Shown here one piece after another: positions 51,710 to 63,741 of a stretch of DNA of 64,000 bases. The notes below the pieces were generated by a model, which was given only the letters and a program-made list of their open reading frames with translations, was not told the origin of the DNA and ran no database searches. The number at the start of each line of letters is the position of its first letter. Position 1 is the stretch's first letter. The DNA is from Pyrrhoderma lamaoense (lineage: Eukaryota > Basidiomycota > Agaricomycetes > Hymenochaetales > Hymenochaetaceae), in NCBI GenBank assembly GCA_002794735.1, contig NBAZ01000006.1:868001-932000 (forward strand), given 5' to 3'. Made by a program: the position numbers and the translations under genes.

Positions 51710-53516
51710 TTACTGAAGCGGCTCGCGCGAGCTCGAGAGTCGATTAAGGTGAATATAAACATCTGTGCCATATCCCTCCATACTGATAAGCTTCAAATCA
51801 CCACCGAAATATCTCGCATACTGTGTAGCAGGGTAAAGAGTCATAGTTAGCATTGTACCCATATTATTATGGTAAGTATTTGAGGTTGATTTTGTTCTTG
51901 TAAATTTCTCGGATAAATTTGAAGAAGGAAGGGGTAAAGAACCAGAAAGGGTGAAATCATTAAAGAAAGGACGGGGAGGGAAAGAAATTGCAGTATAAGA
52001 ATGTTCAGGACGACCTACAAGTCTTGATAGTGGCAGACCATAACCGAAACCTGCCATAGGTGCCTTGAAATCCGAGTCAGTGAAATCTTCTTGGATGTTC
52101 TGGCCCGTCATAGTCGTATACATATAAGTCCAAACGAGTCCGACGCCGCTTCGTGGGATACCACCTCCTTCGTCACTGATCTTTATCGTTATATCCTCCT
52201 TCCCTTCACTTACGATAACCTTAATAGGCGGAAGCTTTTCCGGAGCAGCTACAGAGTCCGTTACACCAAACCGCTCTACAACAGCACGCAAAGAATTTTT
52301 AAGTAATTCAAAGCATATATGGGAGAGATGTCCCGGAACGTATGCAAAAGTGAGAGACGGGTCACAGATGAGCTGAACTGGTGGCCCCGTAAACATTCCG
52401 TAATGTTCCTCACATACAAACCGAGCATTCTCGATGGCTTCGTGCACGATATCCCGTACATTTGCCCGCGTGCAGATGATTCCGACGTAGTCCGGATGTG
52501 GCTCGAGCGTATTCAAGGCAATATGCTGTCCAATTAGGAAACGAATCCCAATACGAGACATGTAAAACCTGTCCAACCATTGCTGGACGTCGAGTCCGAT
52601 ATGGGCCGAAGGCCGGCGTTGTGCGCGCTTCCACTCTAGAACACCTTGAGCAACCGTCGTCACTGTCGGGTCATGCCGCCGCTTAATCTTCTCTAGCGTT
52701 TTAGTGAATGACGAATTGAAGGCATGCATTTCTGGAGGCCACAGGGTGGAAGGAGATCCTGCGGCAGCATAGTAGCGGCGCTCAACAGGTATGCGCAGCT
52801 TATGAGTCTTTACCACGGAATGTCCATTTCCATTTCCATTACCGTTACTGTGACCATTACTTTTCAAAACACTATGATGATGACCATATTGGTGGCCATG
52901 TTCTGGGCCGTGAAATTGGTCGTAGTATCCATGATCATCTATTAAAGATGGGTTCGGAGTCGATTCAGGGAGCATAGCGATATTTTCAGTCTTGGCAGTA
53001 TGATATAATGCCTTTCTCACATCAGGAGTAAGGTGATATTTTGGGAAATTTATGAGTTCCTATTCAATTGAATGCAAGAGTACATAAATATACGCGTTAT
53101 TTTCAACAGCAAATTTCCAATGAACATACCTCAAACGATTGACAATACCAGTCCTTGACTCTCTTAATTGAAGGCATGTCGGAGAGGTCATGTGGTAGTT
53201 CATCCAGCTCCTTCGCACGATGTGCAAGGCGAATGGGGAGCTCCTCTTGAAGTGTGTTAGTTACAATCAATCGCATTGATAGTAATTACCACAGGGATTT
53301 ACTCACCGAGAAGAAACTGCGATGCTTTGAAGAGAGTTCCTTGTGATGGATTCTGGCCGAAAAGTACCATTTGTTGCAGTGAAACTGATGACCAGATTTA
53401 GCATCTACCTGAGATAAGTGGGTATGGTGCGTGGTACACGTACCTCCCGTCTGCGGGAAACTGGCAAAGTGGTGGATACGATCCCACAAAGCAGCAGTTA
53501 TCCGGAATCCCGACAT
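51710..53516 (-). CDS. Mitochondrial pyruvate dehydrogenase kinase-type (PDK/BCKDK) protein kinase
   Basis: Five exons: 53516-53444, 53384-53307, 53245-53130, 53059-52019 and 51820-51710. They encode 472 residues. Family blocks in order are TGVSLQQMVLFGQNPSQGTL, LPIRLAHRAKELDELP, RFYMSRIGIRFLIGQH, N-box FELLKNSLRA, G1 DEGGGIP, G2 GFGYGLPLSRL and the end YFGGDLKLISMEGYGTDV. These mitochondrial serine kinases of the GHKL fold phosphorylate and inactivate the E1 of pyruvate or branched-chain ketoacid dehydrogenase. Which one is not decidable here. A His/Gly/Asn-rich insertion (YGHHHSVLKSNGHSNGNGNG) lies at about residues 140-170. The last intron (52018-51821, 198 nt) has no stop in frame, so reading through it would add 66 residues between SRL and YARYF. 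I remove it because the family sequence is continuous there. Confidence 0.93.
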
Positions 53517-55351
53517 GCTTGGCGGATGTATGGTAATTCAATTAAGAGAAGAATGAGTACTGCTTGTGTTACTCCAGCTTGATCGATATTTTGAGACTTG
53601 GAACAGAAGAGAAGATAAGTAGAGATAGCGACGAGGACGCCAGGAGAAGAGAAGGGAGTAGGAGATGAAAAGAAAGAAAATGCGGTCTAAATTGCAGACT
53701 ATGTCCACTTGTGACTGTGTGCGGGGTCGCTAAATCACGAGCTTCTTATAGGGCATTATGTAACACATTGCTTTAGCACGTTAATTTAAGTACTAGTCAC
53801 TTGCATTCCCCAGATTTACTGCTCTATCTCATTTCGGACCTATGGTATCAAAGCACACCTCTTGCAAACTTTGCTGAACATGCCTTTATTTTTGTGTTTG
53901 TTTTTATAGGATTTGGAGAAATTCATTGTTTTCCTGTCCATGTCCACACCACGGGGCGTTCACATTTCTCTCGGAACTCCATGGTGAACAGCGGAATAAA
54001 CCGTTCGAGCCTACCTCCGTCCGACAGACTTACTTTCCCAAGTACATCTATTCTCAATGTCCGCTGGTTATAACCATATAGCTGCAAAGTATAATTTAAC
54101 TAGACAAAATAAACAATACACTCCCATAAAACCACCCGCTCAAAGTCCATCTATTCTGATGTCACGACCTATACGGGTGTAAGATCGGATTTGTTCAGAT
54201 TCCATGCAGCCTTGCTCGCTCGCAATATTAATATACCTAGCAGATCAGTGTGGCTTCAGAGTCAGAGAAGATGACACGGATCTCATGGACAAGTGGCCTA
54301 CATTCCGATATCTTCCGGAGCTAGTGTCGTGTGAATTTTGCAGATTTTAGTGTGATTTTCTCGTGAATCCCATTGATTCTGTAAGTGTACAGTACATCCG
54401 TTCTTTGTGTTGACAGCCGCCAGGATCATTTCCTCCCTCGTAAACAGTTTGTTTCAAATATAATATCAGGATGTTTTCGAGTCTGATTATGAATCATCAG
54501 ATGATGAACTTTATGATGGTTTGTTACTTATTCTTCTTGTCTAACAACTGTTTTCGAAAGTTGTAGTTCTGCATGGCATGTGGTTAGGATCATCGGTTTA
54601 GATGTTTGAATCTGGATACACTCGAAATACGCAAAAGATGTCTTGAAATCAGTGCCTGATCTAAGATCTTTGTTCCGAATCTGAACCTTAGAGAAAAGGG
54701 CTTATTTCTTCGCGTTTGAAGCTCATGATCACCCAGCAGAGCCTTAGTCCAATGTAACTAAGTGTCTAGTATTCAAGCCCTCCGTTTGAATGAACAAGGC
54801 ACTGAGTAACTCAAGGTTTTCGAACTCTATCGTCTACCGGGAAATAACACTCGTTAGCGTTTTTCAATGACACCAATCCGGGATAACTCAAGATCGACAT
54901 ATTCATTTATACATAGGGTTCGTTTCTACCAAGAGTATGCTTTCGTCAATATCGAGTCATCGTCCTCAACTTTTATGGTTCTCGAAAGTGGAGTTGTTTT
55001 CGTTTTATTAAGCTTTTCTTGTCTTTTATTAGCCGAACACTTGCTCGGCCCATTAAGCCGGCAACATCAATATTAAATATAGGATGCCAAGAACAAATAT
55101 ACATTTACAACTAGCATCCGCTGTGATAAACCCAAGATGGCGGCCAGAAAGAACCCTTGGTATAGCATACAATATCATAGGAAAACTTGAAATTTCCGAG
55201 AACCATCCGGGAATTGATGTCCAAAAAAACATATATAGAAGGATTGAGACATGGGTCGGAAAACACATACTTGCGATTCTCCTCTCTCATTTTCTGTCCC
55301 TTCTTTCATTCTTTACTTCATACACTCCCTTTTGCATTAAAACTGTCAGTC
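53517..55351. other. 1.8-kb gap with possible gene remnant
   Basis: The left side is the PDK promoter. At 54204-54350 (+) a 48-codon ATG frame reads like real protein (DDTDLMDKWPTFRYLPELV) and stops after CEFCRF. Reading on past that TAG gives CDFLVNPIDS to a GTAAGT donor, and a later CAG acceptor at about 54469 opens DVFESDYESSDDELYDG. This may be a decayed multi-exon gene with an in-frame stop. No family was recognised. The rest is featureless, with the pectate lyase 2 promoter at the right (TATATAG near 55232). Confidence 0.35.
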
Positions 55352-56664
55352 ATGAAGCTGGCCTTCTCGTTCATCGTACTTGTTGTATCACAACTCGTTT
55401 CTGTAAGATTTTAACTGTCTTTCATACTTGGCATGGGCATCTGATAATATCTATAAGGCGGCTCCAAACCTCAAAATCCGAGCATCAACGGATGATGTCG
55501 CCAGTATTGGATATGCTGCTCAGAACGGAGGGTATGAGATAACTTATCGTGATCATATCAGACTTAATGTATATCGACATATATATTAAAACAGTACTTC
55601 CGGTGGATCTGGAGGCACAGTTACGACTGTTACAACACTCGATGAGTTGACAGCTGCTGTTGAAGGTGATGACTCAAAAATTGTCATCGTTTCTGGAACA
55701 ATTACGGGAAGTGATGGTGATGTTGTTAAGGTTGGATCAAATACATCTGTCTTGGGTGAATCTGGAGCTAGTGAGTTGCTTCAAAGCCATTAGTAGCTTT
55801 TCTCCCTGATAACGAATGCTAAATGCTTCTTCATAGCCCTCGTAGGAGTTGGTCTCCGTGTACTGGAAGAATCGAACGTCATCATTCGTAATCTGATAAT
55901 CCAAAAGGTGCTTGCGCCAACTGATGCTATTGGAATCCAAGCTTCGAGTCAAGTATGGGTTGACCATGTTGAGCTCAGCTCAGATCTTGATCATGACAAG
56001 GTTGGTGCCTTATTCTTGACCCAACTGCAGAGCAAATTCACATTAACACCGTCTCTCTTACAGGACTAGTATGTTGTTTCTACGACTTGAGCACAAGACT
56101 GCATTGCTGATGCAGCTTCTAGCTATGACGGTCTCCTTGATATCACTCACGGTTCTACAGGAATTACCGTGACAAATAGCTACGTACGTGATCTCGACAA
56201 GTTATCAATTTACGGTGATCATTAACCTAGATACCCTCTAACAGCTACACGACCATTACAAAGCATCTCTCGTCGGCCACTCTGACAGTAACGGGGACGA
56301 AGACACAGCAATAACTGTTACCTACGCACTCAACTATTGGCAGAACCTCAATTCACGTACGCCTTCATTCCGCTTCGGAACGGGCCATATCTTCAACAAC
56401 TACTTCGAGGATGTCAACGATGGAATTAACACCCGAGATGGTGCCCAGCTCTTGGTTGAGAATAACGTATTCTCTGGAACAGACAAGCCTTTATACAGTA
56501 CTGATGAGGGATACGCTGTTGCTACTGGTAATGATTTCGGTGATGGGGAGAATACTGCTTCTGAAGGCACCTTTACGGCTGCGCCGTATGACTATGATCT
56601 CATCGATGCTTCAAGCGTGAAGAGCTCCGTCACTGCATCTGCTGGTGCTACCCTTGACTTCTAA
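55352..56664 (+). CDS. Pectate lyase, family PL1, copy 2
   Basis: Seven exons: 55352-55402, 55458-55531, 55595-55770, 55837-56000, 56064-56068, 56123-56183 and 56245-56664. They encode 316 residues. Every exon has exactly the same length as in copy 1 (51, 74, 176, 164, 5, 61, 420 nt), including the 5-nt exon GACTA. A signal peptide (MKLAFSFIVLVVSQLVS) precedes the beta-helix domain with WVDHVELSSDLDHDKDYYDG, LVGHSDSNGDEDTA and NSRTPSFRFGTGHIFNN with the catalytic arginine. The enzyme eliminates polygalacturonate outside the cell. It differs from copy 1 in surface residues, for example HDHYKAS for HDHWKAS. It lies between a gene-poor gap and ORC3. Confidence 0.96.
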
Positions 56665-57115
56665 CCACTGAGGTATTGGTTGGTGAATATTAAGATAGTC
56701 GTTATATTTTTTAAATTCCGATTTATTATAGTCGTTTTTGGTTGAATCAAAGTTTATTCATTTAGCGGGTCTTGTGTTTGCATGCCCTATTGTTATTTTT
56801 ATGATGAATATACACTTTCTCTCTCGTATACACTTTATTTGGTAGCTTTATATCAAGGAGTCCGAGTCAGTTTCAAAGTTGTATCTGTAAAACTTCATTC
56901 TTCACATAATGAGGATTCATCGTTATTTTCGGTTCCAAGCCACCGTCACTGAGCACGTGAGAGTTTCAGGACGCGTTTCACGATCGCCGCTGGAAATTGT
57001 ACCGAAGTCGCGTCTGTCTCAACGTCATTGTCACCATAAAAGTTTCTTGTATACCACTCTTCCTCATAGCATTAGCATATCCCTTCTTTGTTCACCCACA
57101 AAGCTAAAGATATAC
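56665..57115. other. Spacer between pectate lyase 2 and ORC3
   Basis: Holds the pectate lyase 3' region and the ORC3 promoter. No TATA box or other element was recognised. Confidence 0.45.
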
Positions 57116-60100
57116 ATGGCAAAATCGAATCTAGATGAAAAGCTAAATTCAATCACAGAAGTATGTAGTTGTATTATATTGGTCTACAGCACACCACTGA
57201 ATGCTCTAACTTCTTACATTCTTGCTAGACTGTCGTGGTCATACCCTTTGGAAGCTCTGGTAAGCTACTTGTCTAACACGATGGCGCTGGTGATACTGGA
57301 TTGAATCTCCTCATGTCAAGATGTTGAATCAGATTCGGAAGATGAACTAGAAACTATGACCCAAACTCCGAGCACTTCGTTTCCATGTAAAATGTTCACC
57401 CCACCAGAATTGACGTATCGAGACCTACCAGACGGTCCATATCTTCGGATGAAAGCATATGAAGATGCTCATAAGCAACTTCGTACTAGGTTTCAAGTAT
57501 GTCTACTATTCCATACTCCACTAAACTCCCCCTCAACTATCACAATTGTCTCTTATAGACGTTACTGGGACGAATGAATAAACAAATAGTCCATCATGTT
57601 ACGAACATCGTACATGAGGCATACGTCCCACGCGAAGAGGAACGACTCATGCCTTACACCGAACTCAGAGTAGTCACTATTTCGGGTGCTGTTTGTCGTT
57701 TCCTGCGTTTACCTACTCTTGCACTCATCATGACACATTATTCTCAAATATAGGTGCTGATAGAGGGATTACTGCAAATGTACTTCAGGAAGTTAGGAAA
57801 ATGCTACTCGTATCTTCCCTCGACAAACCACAGAGTGTCTCATACACTCGTTCCTCAGTGCTTGTGTCGACGCTGGTGTCTTCAGAATGTAATAACTTGA
57901 CCAATGCTATGAAAGCATTAATATCAGGGTTTTTGAGATCGGATATTGAACTAGAGGGTATGTTAGGTGGTTTATTATATTGGTCTGGCTATTCTCATCT
58001 GGTAACTTAAGAAGATCCAGAGGAAACACCGAGACGGGTATTGGCTTCTTACGACATAAATGAACTGGTGTTCTGGTATGAGCGCGTGAAAAGATCATAT
58101 TGTATGTTGCACCTTCCACTATTACGCTAGTTTTTCTCATTGTTAAGAAGCTGCAGAAAGATCTCCCAAATTGGTTGTCTTGGTGGATGATCTAGAGCGA
58201 ATAGACACAACTATCATGCAAGATATTTTTTATATCTGCAGGTATGGTACTTGGTCTCCTACTTTAATATCCGTCGTACGGGCAACTCATGGACGCTTTT
58301 TGTCTAGTTTACATATTCCACAGTTACCACTCATTTTCGTCATGGGTTTGTCGACTTCTCCCGCGTCAACTTACTTTATGACTACGTACACCAGAACTAC
58401 CCGTGCTCTACTACGAGCCTCTCATGTCGAGGTTTCAAGTGGAGTTGAAGTACTAGAAAAACTTCTCCTAGATACCTTCTTTAGCTTGACCTTTGAGCCT
58501 CCGATAATGCTTAATCCTTCTGCGATTTCCTTTATCTTTGATCAGTTCTCAAGAAATACACAGTCAATAGATTTCGCTGTCTCTCTGATACAGGTAATTA
58601 CTTCGATTTGTGCTTGTGTCTGACCACAGTTCATATATACCCAACAATAGTTAATACTCCTAAGACACTTCGCTGATCCAATGTCTGTCTTGGCGGTTAA
58701 CGAACTACTAGGCACCAATTCTATGACCGAAACGGCTGAGAAGCTAGCAGAGTCGGGTTCACGACCATTTCTTTGCGCTTTACTAGCTCGCCTTAATAAG
58801 CCTGAGGCAGTTACGGGGGATATAGTTGTGGGTGAAACCGAAGTTGATCCTGAAGTTAACGATGCATCTCCCTCACGAAGATCTAGGCGGAAGGGAAAAG
58901 AGAAGGCACATGGCCCGAGTCCAACGAATGGAAAATTTTGGCATGGGACAACAACTTTGGAATTACTCAAACACATCAACGAACTACGCGAAGAGCACTC
59001 AGAGCAAGTACAGCGATCGAGATTAGCTTTTTGGATCACGCTTGAGATTCGAGGACACCTATTAGCTGCTGGTGTCCTCAAAAGTAGCACCGAAAGGGGG
59101 CCGGCCAGAGACAGGGACAACACGATACGTGATTACATGTGCGCTTGCATCCGAGGGACGTTAACCGGAAGAGAAGGGAAAAACTTGGCGAACGGAATAA
59201 GGTATGGAAGGATTATAATGGGTTGCAGTATTTAGACTTTGGGATTCTTATCTTTTACCTCTTCTAGACGTCTCAAACGAGAAAACTTAAGCGCGCTTGT
59301 CACATCGTTGACTGCGCTTACTTCTTCTATAAATTCGCATCGGGACAAGCTGGAAATAACGGAACATCTGGGTCAGTGGCGATCCAGACTTGATCAAGTT
59401 AGTCAAGACGAAGATGAGGATAGCCTGGAAGATATTGCAAATGAATTTATCGACTGGTTACTTACGTATATGAGGTATGATTATAAGTCTTTCCTATTTT
59501 TTTATGTTTCAAGCTGATACTTTTTCTTATGTTATAGTGAAAGTATGCGTGATTATACCGAAACAAAGCTATGGGACTTATGGTATACTGGCAATCCACA
59601 AGGTATATCAGAAGTAAGGAAAATTAAACTTTCGATATTATTACATCAAATTGATCTACGTTTGCGAATGTTGTGCCTTATTTAGTTACTTAATCCCGCT
59701 CCGCGCCTATCCATCATCAACGCTCTTGTGCACCCTGAGCGATATCTTGACTATAAAACGGATCCACCAAGTCATTTACAAAATACCTCACCTCAAAAGG
59801 GGAAAGACGATACAAGTGTCAAAGATGGAGTTGTGGAGGAAGATGTGATAGTGGACACGAGCGTACTGTTTCGGCTTTACATGGAGAGTGGGAGAATGGT
59901 GAATGTATATGATTGGTATGCAGCGTTCAAAGAGGCGCTTGAAGGGCGAAGAAGGGCGGCTCATGAAAAGAAGAAAAAGCGGAATCGGGAAAAGAGAAAG
60001 TCAAGACGAGCTAGCCCGACGCCAAGCCCAAGAAAGAAAGCTAGTGCAAGACAAGGTGTCAGTCATACTAGCGAAATAAAACGTGGAAGAGGACGCGAAA

Positions 60101-60360
60101 GAGGAAGAGGTGTGAAAAAGACAGGACCAGGAATAGAGCCTGAAGAAGATGAAGCCGGGCGGCGAGCTGCGGAGGTTGATGTTGGCGAGACTTCAAGCGA
60201 AGAAGAAAGCGATTTAGAGAATCCAGAACATTGGGAAACAGAAGTGGTCGCACGATTTATTCGTGGCGTGCAGGAGTTGGATATGTTAGGGTTTGTAAGA
60301 CATACGGGACGAAAGGCTGAGCATATACACAAGACTGTGTACGAACCTGCTGAGATGTAA
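57116..60360 (+). CDS. ORC3: Origin recognition complex subunit 3
   Basis: Twelve exons: 57116-57160, 57229-57259, 57321-57496, 57559-57685, 57754-57957, 58012-58101, 58151-58241, 58308-58593, 58651-59201, 59268-59474, 59538-59613 and 59686-60360. They encode 852 residues with consistent phases. Recognisable parts are the start ITETVVVIPFGSS, an acidic loop, the AAA+-like core SPKLVVLVDDLERID followed by DIFYICR and PQLPLIFVMGLSTS, and the helical insert LRHFADPMSVL. The C-terminal winged-helix region is LLNPAPRLSIINALVHPERYL. ORC3 is part of the six-subunit complex that marks replication origins and loads MCM helicase. A strongly basic stretch (HEKKKKRNREKRKSRRASPT) near the C-terminus may bind DNA or direct nuclear import. 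The final helix region ends VRHTGRKAEHIHKTVYEP. Confidence 0.9.
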
Positions 60361-60786
60361 ATACAAAGGACACCCTATGATATGTTTTTTGAATTATTGG
60401 CATGGGTATGGGAACTATTGCCCCATCATATGTTAATGTGTGTGTGTGTGTGTGTGTGCTATTCTAGGAATATCGCAACAAGTAAATAAAAAAACAAATA
60501 GCCGAAATTACCAAAGGAACTTCTATAAAAGTATTCTGTGACGAACACAAATTTGTGGGTCCAGATTAAGGCAAAATACCTGATTTGTACCTGAGTTTAA
60601 GCTCCGCTATAAAGCCATACTAGGCCCGGTACCATCATTTTTATCTTTCTCATCGTACTATAGTACTCTATCTTTTTCCCCTCAAGACCTCCCACTCGTC
60701 GTCGCCTTTGTTGCGTACCCCCGACCCCTTGTCGCTCTCAAGCAATCCACACTCGTTTGTCTCGTAACATCAACCCATTTGACAAT
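60361..60786 (+). other. Spacer with promoter of the GPI-anchored protein gene
   Basis: Contains a TG microsatellite (60437-60458) and a pyrimidine-rich leader (CTTTTTCCCCTC, TCGTCGCC) ahead of the next ATG. No gene. Confidence 0.45.
60437..60458. repeat. (TG)11 microsatellite
   Basis: Eleven perfect TG dinucleotides 3' of ORC3. Confidence 0.9.
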
Positions 60787-61627
60787 ATGTTTGTTCGTTC
60801 TGCTATTCTTGCTTGTCTCGTTGGCTCTTCTATGGCCACAGTATACGTGGGTACCCTTTGGCCTATATACTTATCCTGATAGCTAACGAAACTCATTATA
60901 CATCTGTGCATACATATACTGACTCGTTGCGCTCTATCGGTATGCTCACATCAAATAGCCCACATCACCCACAGAATCTACTGTCTGCGCTGGTGGATCG
61001 CCATGTACCATTACTTGGATTGATGATGGAAAGAGCCCTGCCCTTGCTGACTTTGGAGACGCCAGAGTTGGTGTATTTGTTGGCAGCGTTAACTCTCAAT
61101 CAATGCTTCAAGAAGTTGTTGCTAATGTTAGTGTTGTGACTACATCTACTATCTCATTCACTGTCGATCCAAACATGGGTGAAAACAGTAGCGAATAGTG
61201 AGTACACTCGACATCCTCAACACTGATTCAATTGCTAAATACTGTTCCTGCAGTTTTGTTCGCTTTGACTCAACGACGGGTAACCAAGCATTCTCTTCCA
61301 AGTTTACGTAAGTATCGATAAATTTGCAATTTGATTGGTCTTTGACGCTTATCATATGTTTCTTCGTAGTCTTAACAGCATGACTGGAACTTTTAACTCC
61401 ACTATCTTGGCACAAATCGCAGCTGCAGACGAATCAGCATCTGCTTCATCTTCTGTTACGTCGACTTCTTCAAGTGCAAAGACATCTACCACCTCTAAAG
61501 CAAGCAGCACTTCATCTTCTTCAGCTAGTTCGTCTTCGCTTCATCTGGAGCTGGACGCAACGTCGTTGTTAGTGGCGTTGTAGGAGCTGTCGGTGTTGTT
61601 GCGGCTCTCTCAAGTTACTTGTTCTAA
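60787..61627 (+). CDS. GPI-anchored KRE9/KNH1-like Ser/Thr-rich cell-surface protein, one frameshift
   Basis: Exons 60787-60846, 60959-61197, 61254-61307 and 61370-61627; about 203 residues once repaired. A signal peptide (MFVRSAILACLVGSSMATVY) precedes an N-terminal Ig-like KRE9/KNH1 domain (SPTESTVCAGGSPCTITW, ADFGDARVGVFVGSVNSQ). Next come VRFDSTTGNQAFSSKFTLNS and a Ser/Thr tract typical of an O-glycosylated stalk. In the written frame the stop comes early (SSLHLELDATSLLVAL). A single extra base near 61538 (TCTTCGCTTC) gives GAGRNVVVSGVVGAVGVVAA and a hydrophobic end LSSYLF, a textbook GPI-attachment signal. Exon 1/2 joining leaves VYPTSPTES. Proteins of this type sit in the plasma membrane or wall and may aid beta-glucan assembly. 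Confidence 0.83.
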
Positions 61628-62750
61628 GAAATGACGCACTCAAACTCAATGTTACCCCCCTCTTTCCCAAATCTCACTTTACGCATCTTTCCCCTCACCC
61701 TTTTCTCTCTATCTTCGACTTTCCGTCTGGTTTTACGGACAAATCATGATTAGGAATCGGTAATTTGTTACTAGGATGACCTGTAAAGTAACTAATTTGT
61801 TCTTTTGTTGGGAAACTTGGATTTGGTTCAATCTATTTTGGATTGGTCTCTATTGTTCTTTTTTGTGTGGATAGAAATTCATAGCATAGAAAATGGTACT
61901 TGTATTCTCATAGTCTAGCCTAATCTTCGGCGTCCTAGTATGTAGATATTGGATATCCTTTTTACCTTGACTGATATCATACATGTGAATAATTCGTATG
62001 AACATCGTTGGGGGGTAAGGAGTTATATTTTGATCTTCATCGTGGTTCATGATCCGACCTCACGCGCTTAGATAACTAATGTGGGTTAGATTGTTTTTAT
62101 TTTGCAAGCACTCACATGGATGTGTAATTATTCAGATATGTAACAATGGAAAAAAGTTGCATCTTAATTAAGGTGCTGCTACAACGTACAAACACTTTCC
62201 CCCGGGTTGATTAGATTAAATTAGAGGGGGAAGGGAGAAAAGAGAAGGAAAAAACAAAGAATAATGCAGCCCTTCCTGAATGAATGTGAAAGAAGAAAAC
62301 TGAGAAGAAATTTATGATAAAAAGGGGAGAATGAGCGCTCGAGATAAGGAGACCGAGGCACAGGGATACAGGAAACACATTACAGGAACGACACAAGAGG
62401 GGCAAAAAGGTTAAACGACATGAATCCAGACTTGGCAGAAGTCGCTGTCGCTGTATCGGAACGTAGTATATTGGTGCTTACTTTCAATCGGTTATAGGAT
62501 CAATCGGTATCGTATGGGTTGTGTGATCATTGTAAGATGTCAGATGTTAGATCGTATCATGAGTGGTGGATGAGAGTCAGGCGCAATAGATGGGTAAAAG
62601 GGATGGGTCACAGATTTATAAATGAGAGGGCTGGCCAATTGAACAATTATTATATTATAAGTGCTAGTGCTAGTGATGCTGCTGCTGGTAGTCATGGGTC
62701 ATGTCATTCTTCCTTCTTTCTCTCCTACTCCGGAGATTCCAATGTGTATT
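61628..62750. other. Convergent 3' regions, no gene recognised
   Basis: The spacer between the stops of the GPI protein (+) and ISD11 (-). It is pyrimidine-rich near 61650-61730. No supported ORF or RNA. Confidence 0.4.
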
Positions 62751-63269
62751 CTAGTTATTATCCCGTAACCGAGTTGGCTTTTGGTTCTCAACGACTAGAC
62801 GCCAGCCTCCGTAAAGACGGTTTACGATGGCGCTACGTTGGAGGACTGCGTGCTCTTGTACGGCAGCTGCGTATAACACTGCTACTCGGTCTGGGTTCTT
62901 CTCCGCCTAATTACAAATTTCAAGGATGGTTTCGATAGTTTTCGTAAGTTTAGTACGTAGATACGTAGATGCAGATTGCGGTGATATGGAAGAAGAATAA
63001 AACGAGGATGGTTGTTAGTATGTACTAAGTGCATTGAGCATACGAAAGATTTAGAAACACGATTAATGAACGAATGGACGGAGATGAATTGGGAATGAAA
63101 TGAGGGATGGAAAGAGAGAGAGAAAGAGGTCAAGTACCTGAATTTGCCTGAAAGTATCTCGTGCACGACGAAGGAAATATTCACGGAAGTTGTATGAGCT
63201 GAAAGAGCGTGCTGTACGCAACGTCGAGCTGTACAAACGTAAGATGGACTCGCAAGTTGGTGGTGCCAT
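62751..63269 (-). CDS. ISD11: ISD11/LYRM4, LYR-motif partner of cysteine desulfurase
   Basis: Exons 63269-63138 and 62906-62751 encode 95 residues. The first exon reads MAPPTCESILRLYSSTLRTA and then SFSSYNFREYFLRRARDTF, the classic ISD11 helix pair (LYR here appears as LYS). The second gives AEKNPDRVAVLYAAAVQEH and LQRSAIVNRLYGGWRLVVE. ISD11 stabilises the NFS1 cysteine desulfurase with acyl carrier protein in the mitochondrial matrix for iron-sulfur cluster synthesis. Length matches the family (about 90-95). The intron (62907-63137, 231 nt) is longer than most here. The product is indirectly linked by pathway to URM1, which takes sulfur from the same desulfurase. Confidence 0.95.
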
Positions 63270-63741
63270 GTCTAACTCGAGCTATTCAAAGGTGGTAGTT
63301 CGTAGAGTCGTTCGTACGGGGTTGTTCAAAGTACGTTGTTATTATTAAGGTCGACTTCCGAGCTCCCGAGTCCGAGTTTGTACGAGCTTACTGCCCTTAC
63401 TGTGCTTGCAATAGACATGACTAAGATGAGAGGATGTCACATGTGGATGGCGTGACGAGATAACAACTACTTTCTTACTTTTTATAGCGCTAAGCTTATC
63501 TGATAGGTATTGTTAATAGGTACTTATCATCAAAATGTTTTTGAGCTATTAATCGTCACTAAGCCTAGGTACTACAATTCTATTTGCGGAAGGGGGCATA
63601 TGGTCATGTCTAGTGGTATCATAATCCAGGGGAAATAATAAGTCAAAAAATATACATGAAACAGGAAAGGAGAAGGGAGGAAGGGGTCGCCGAGGTAGGT
63701 GTGAAGGTTGGGGGAGAAAGGATGCGAGGAAGGGTCCTATT
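63270..63741. other. Intergenic, nothing recognised
   Basis: Promoter side of ISD11. No gene or repeat was seen. Confidence 0.4.

Noticed and set aside
62519..62938. 139-codon plus-strand frame with Ser-rich stretch
   Set aside because: Antisense shadow of ISD11 exon 2.
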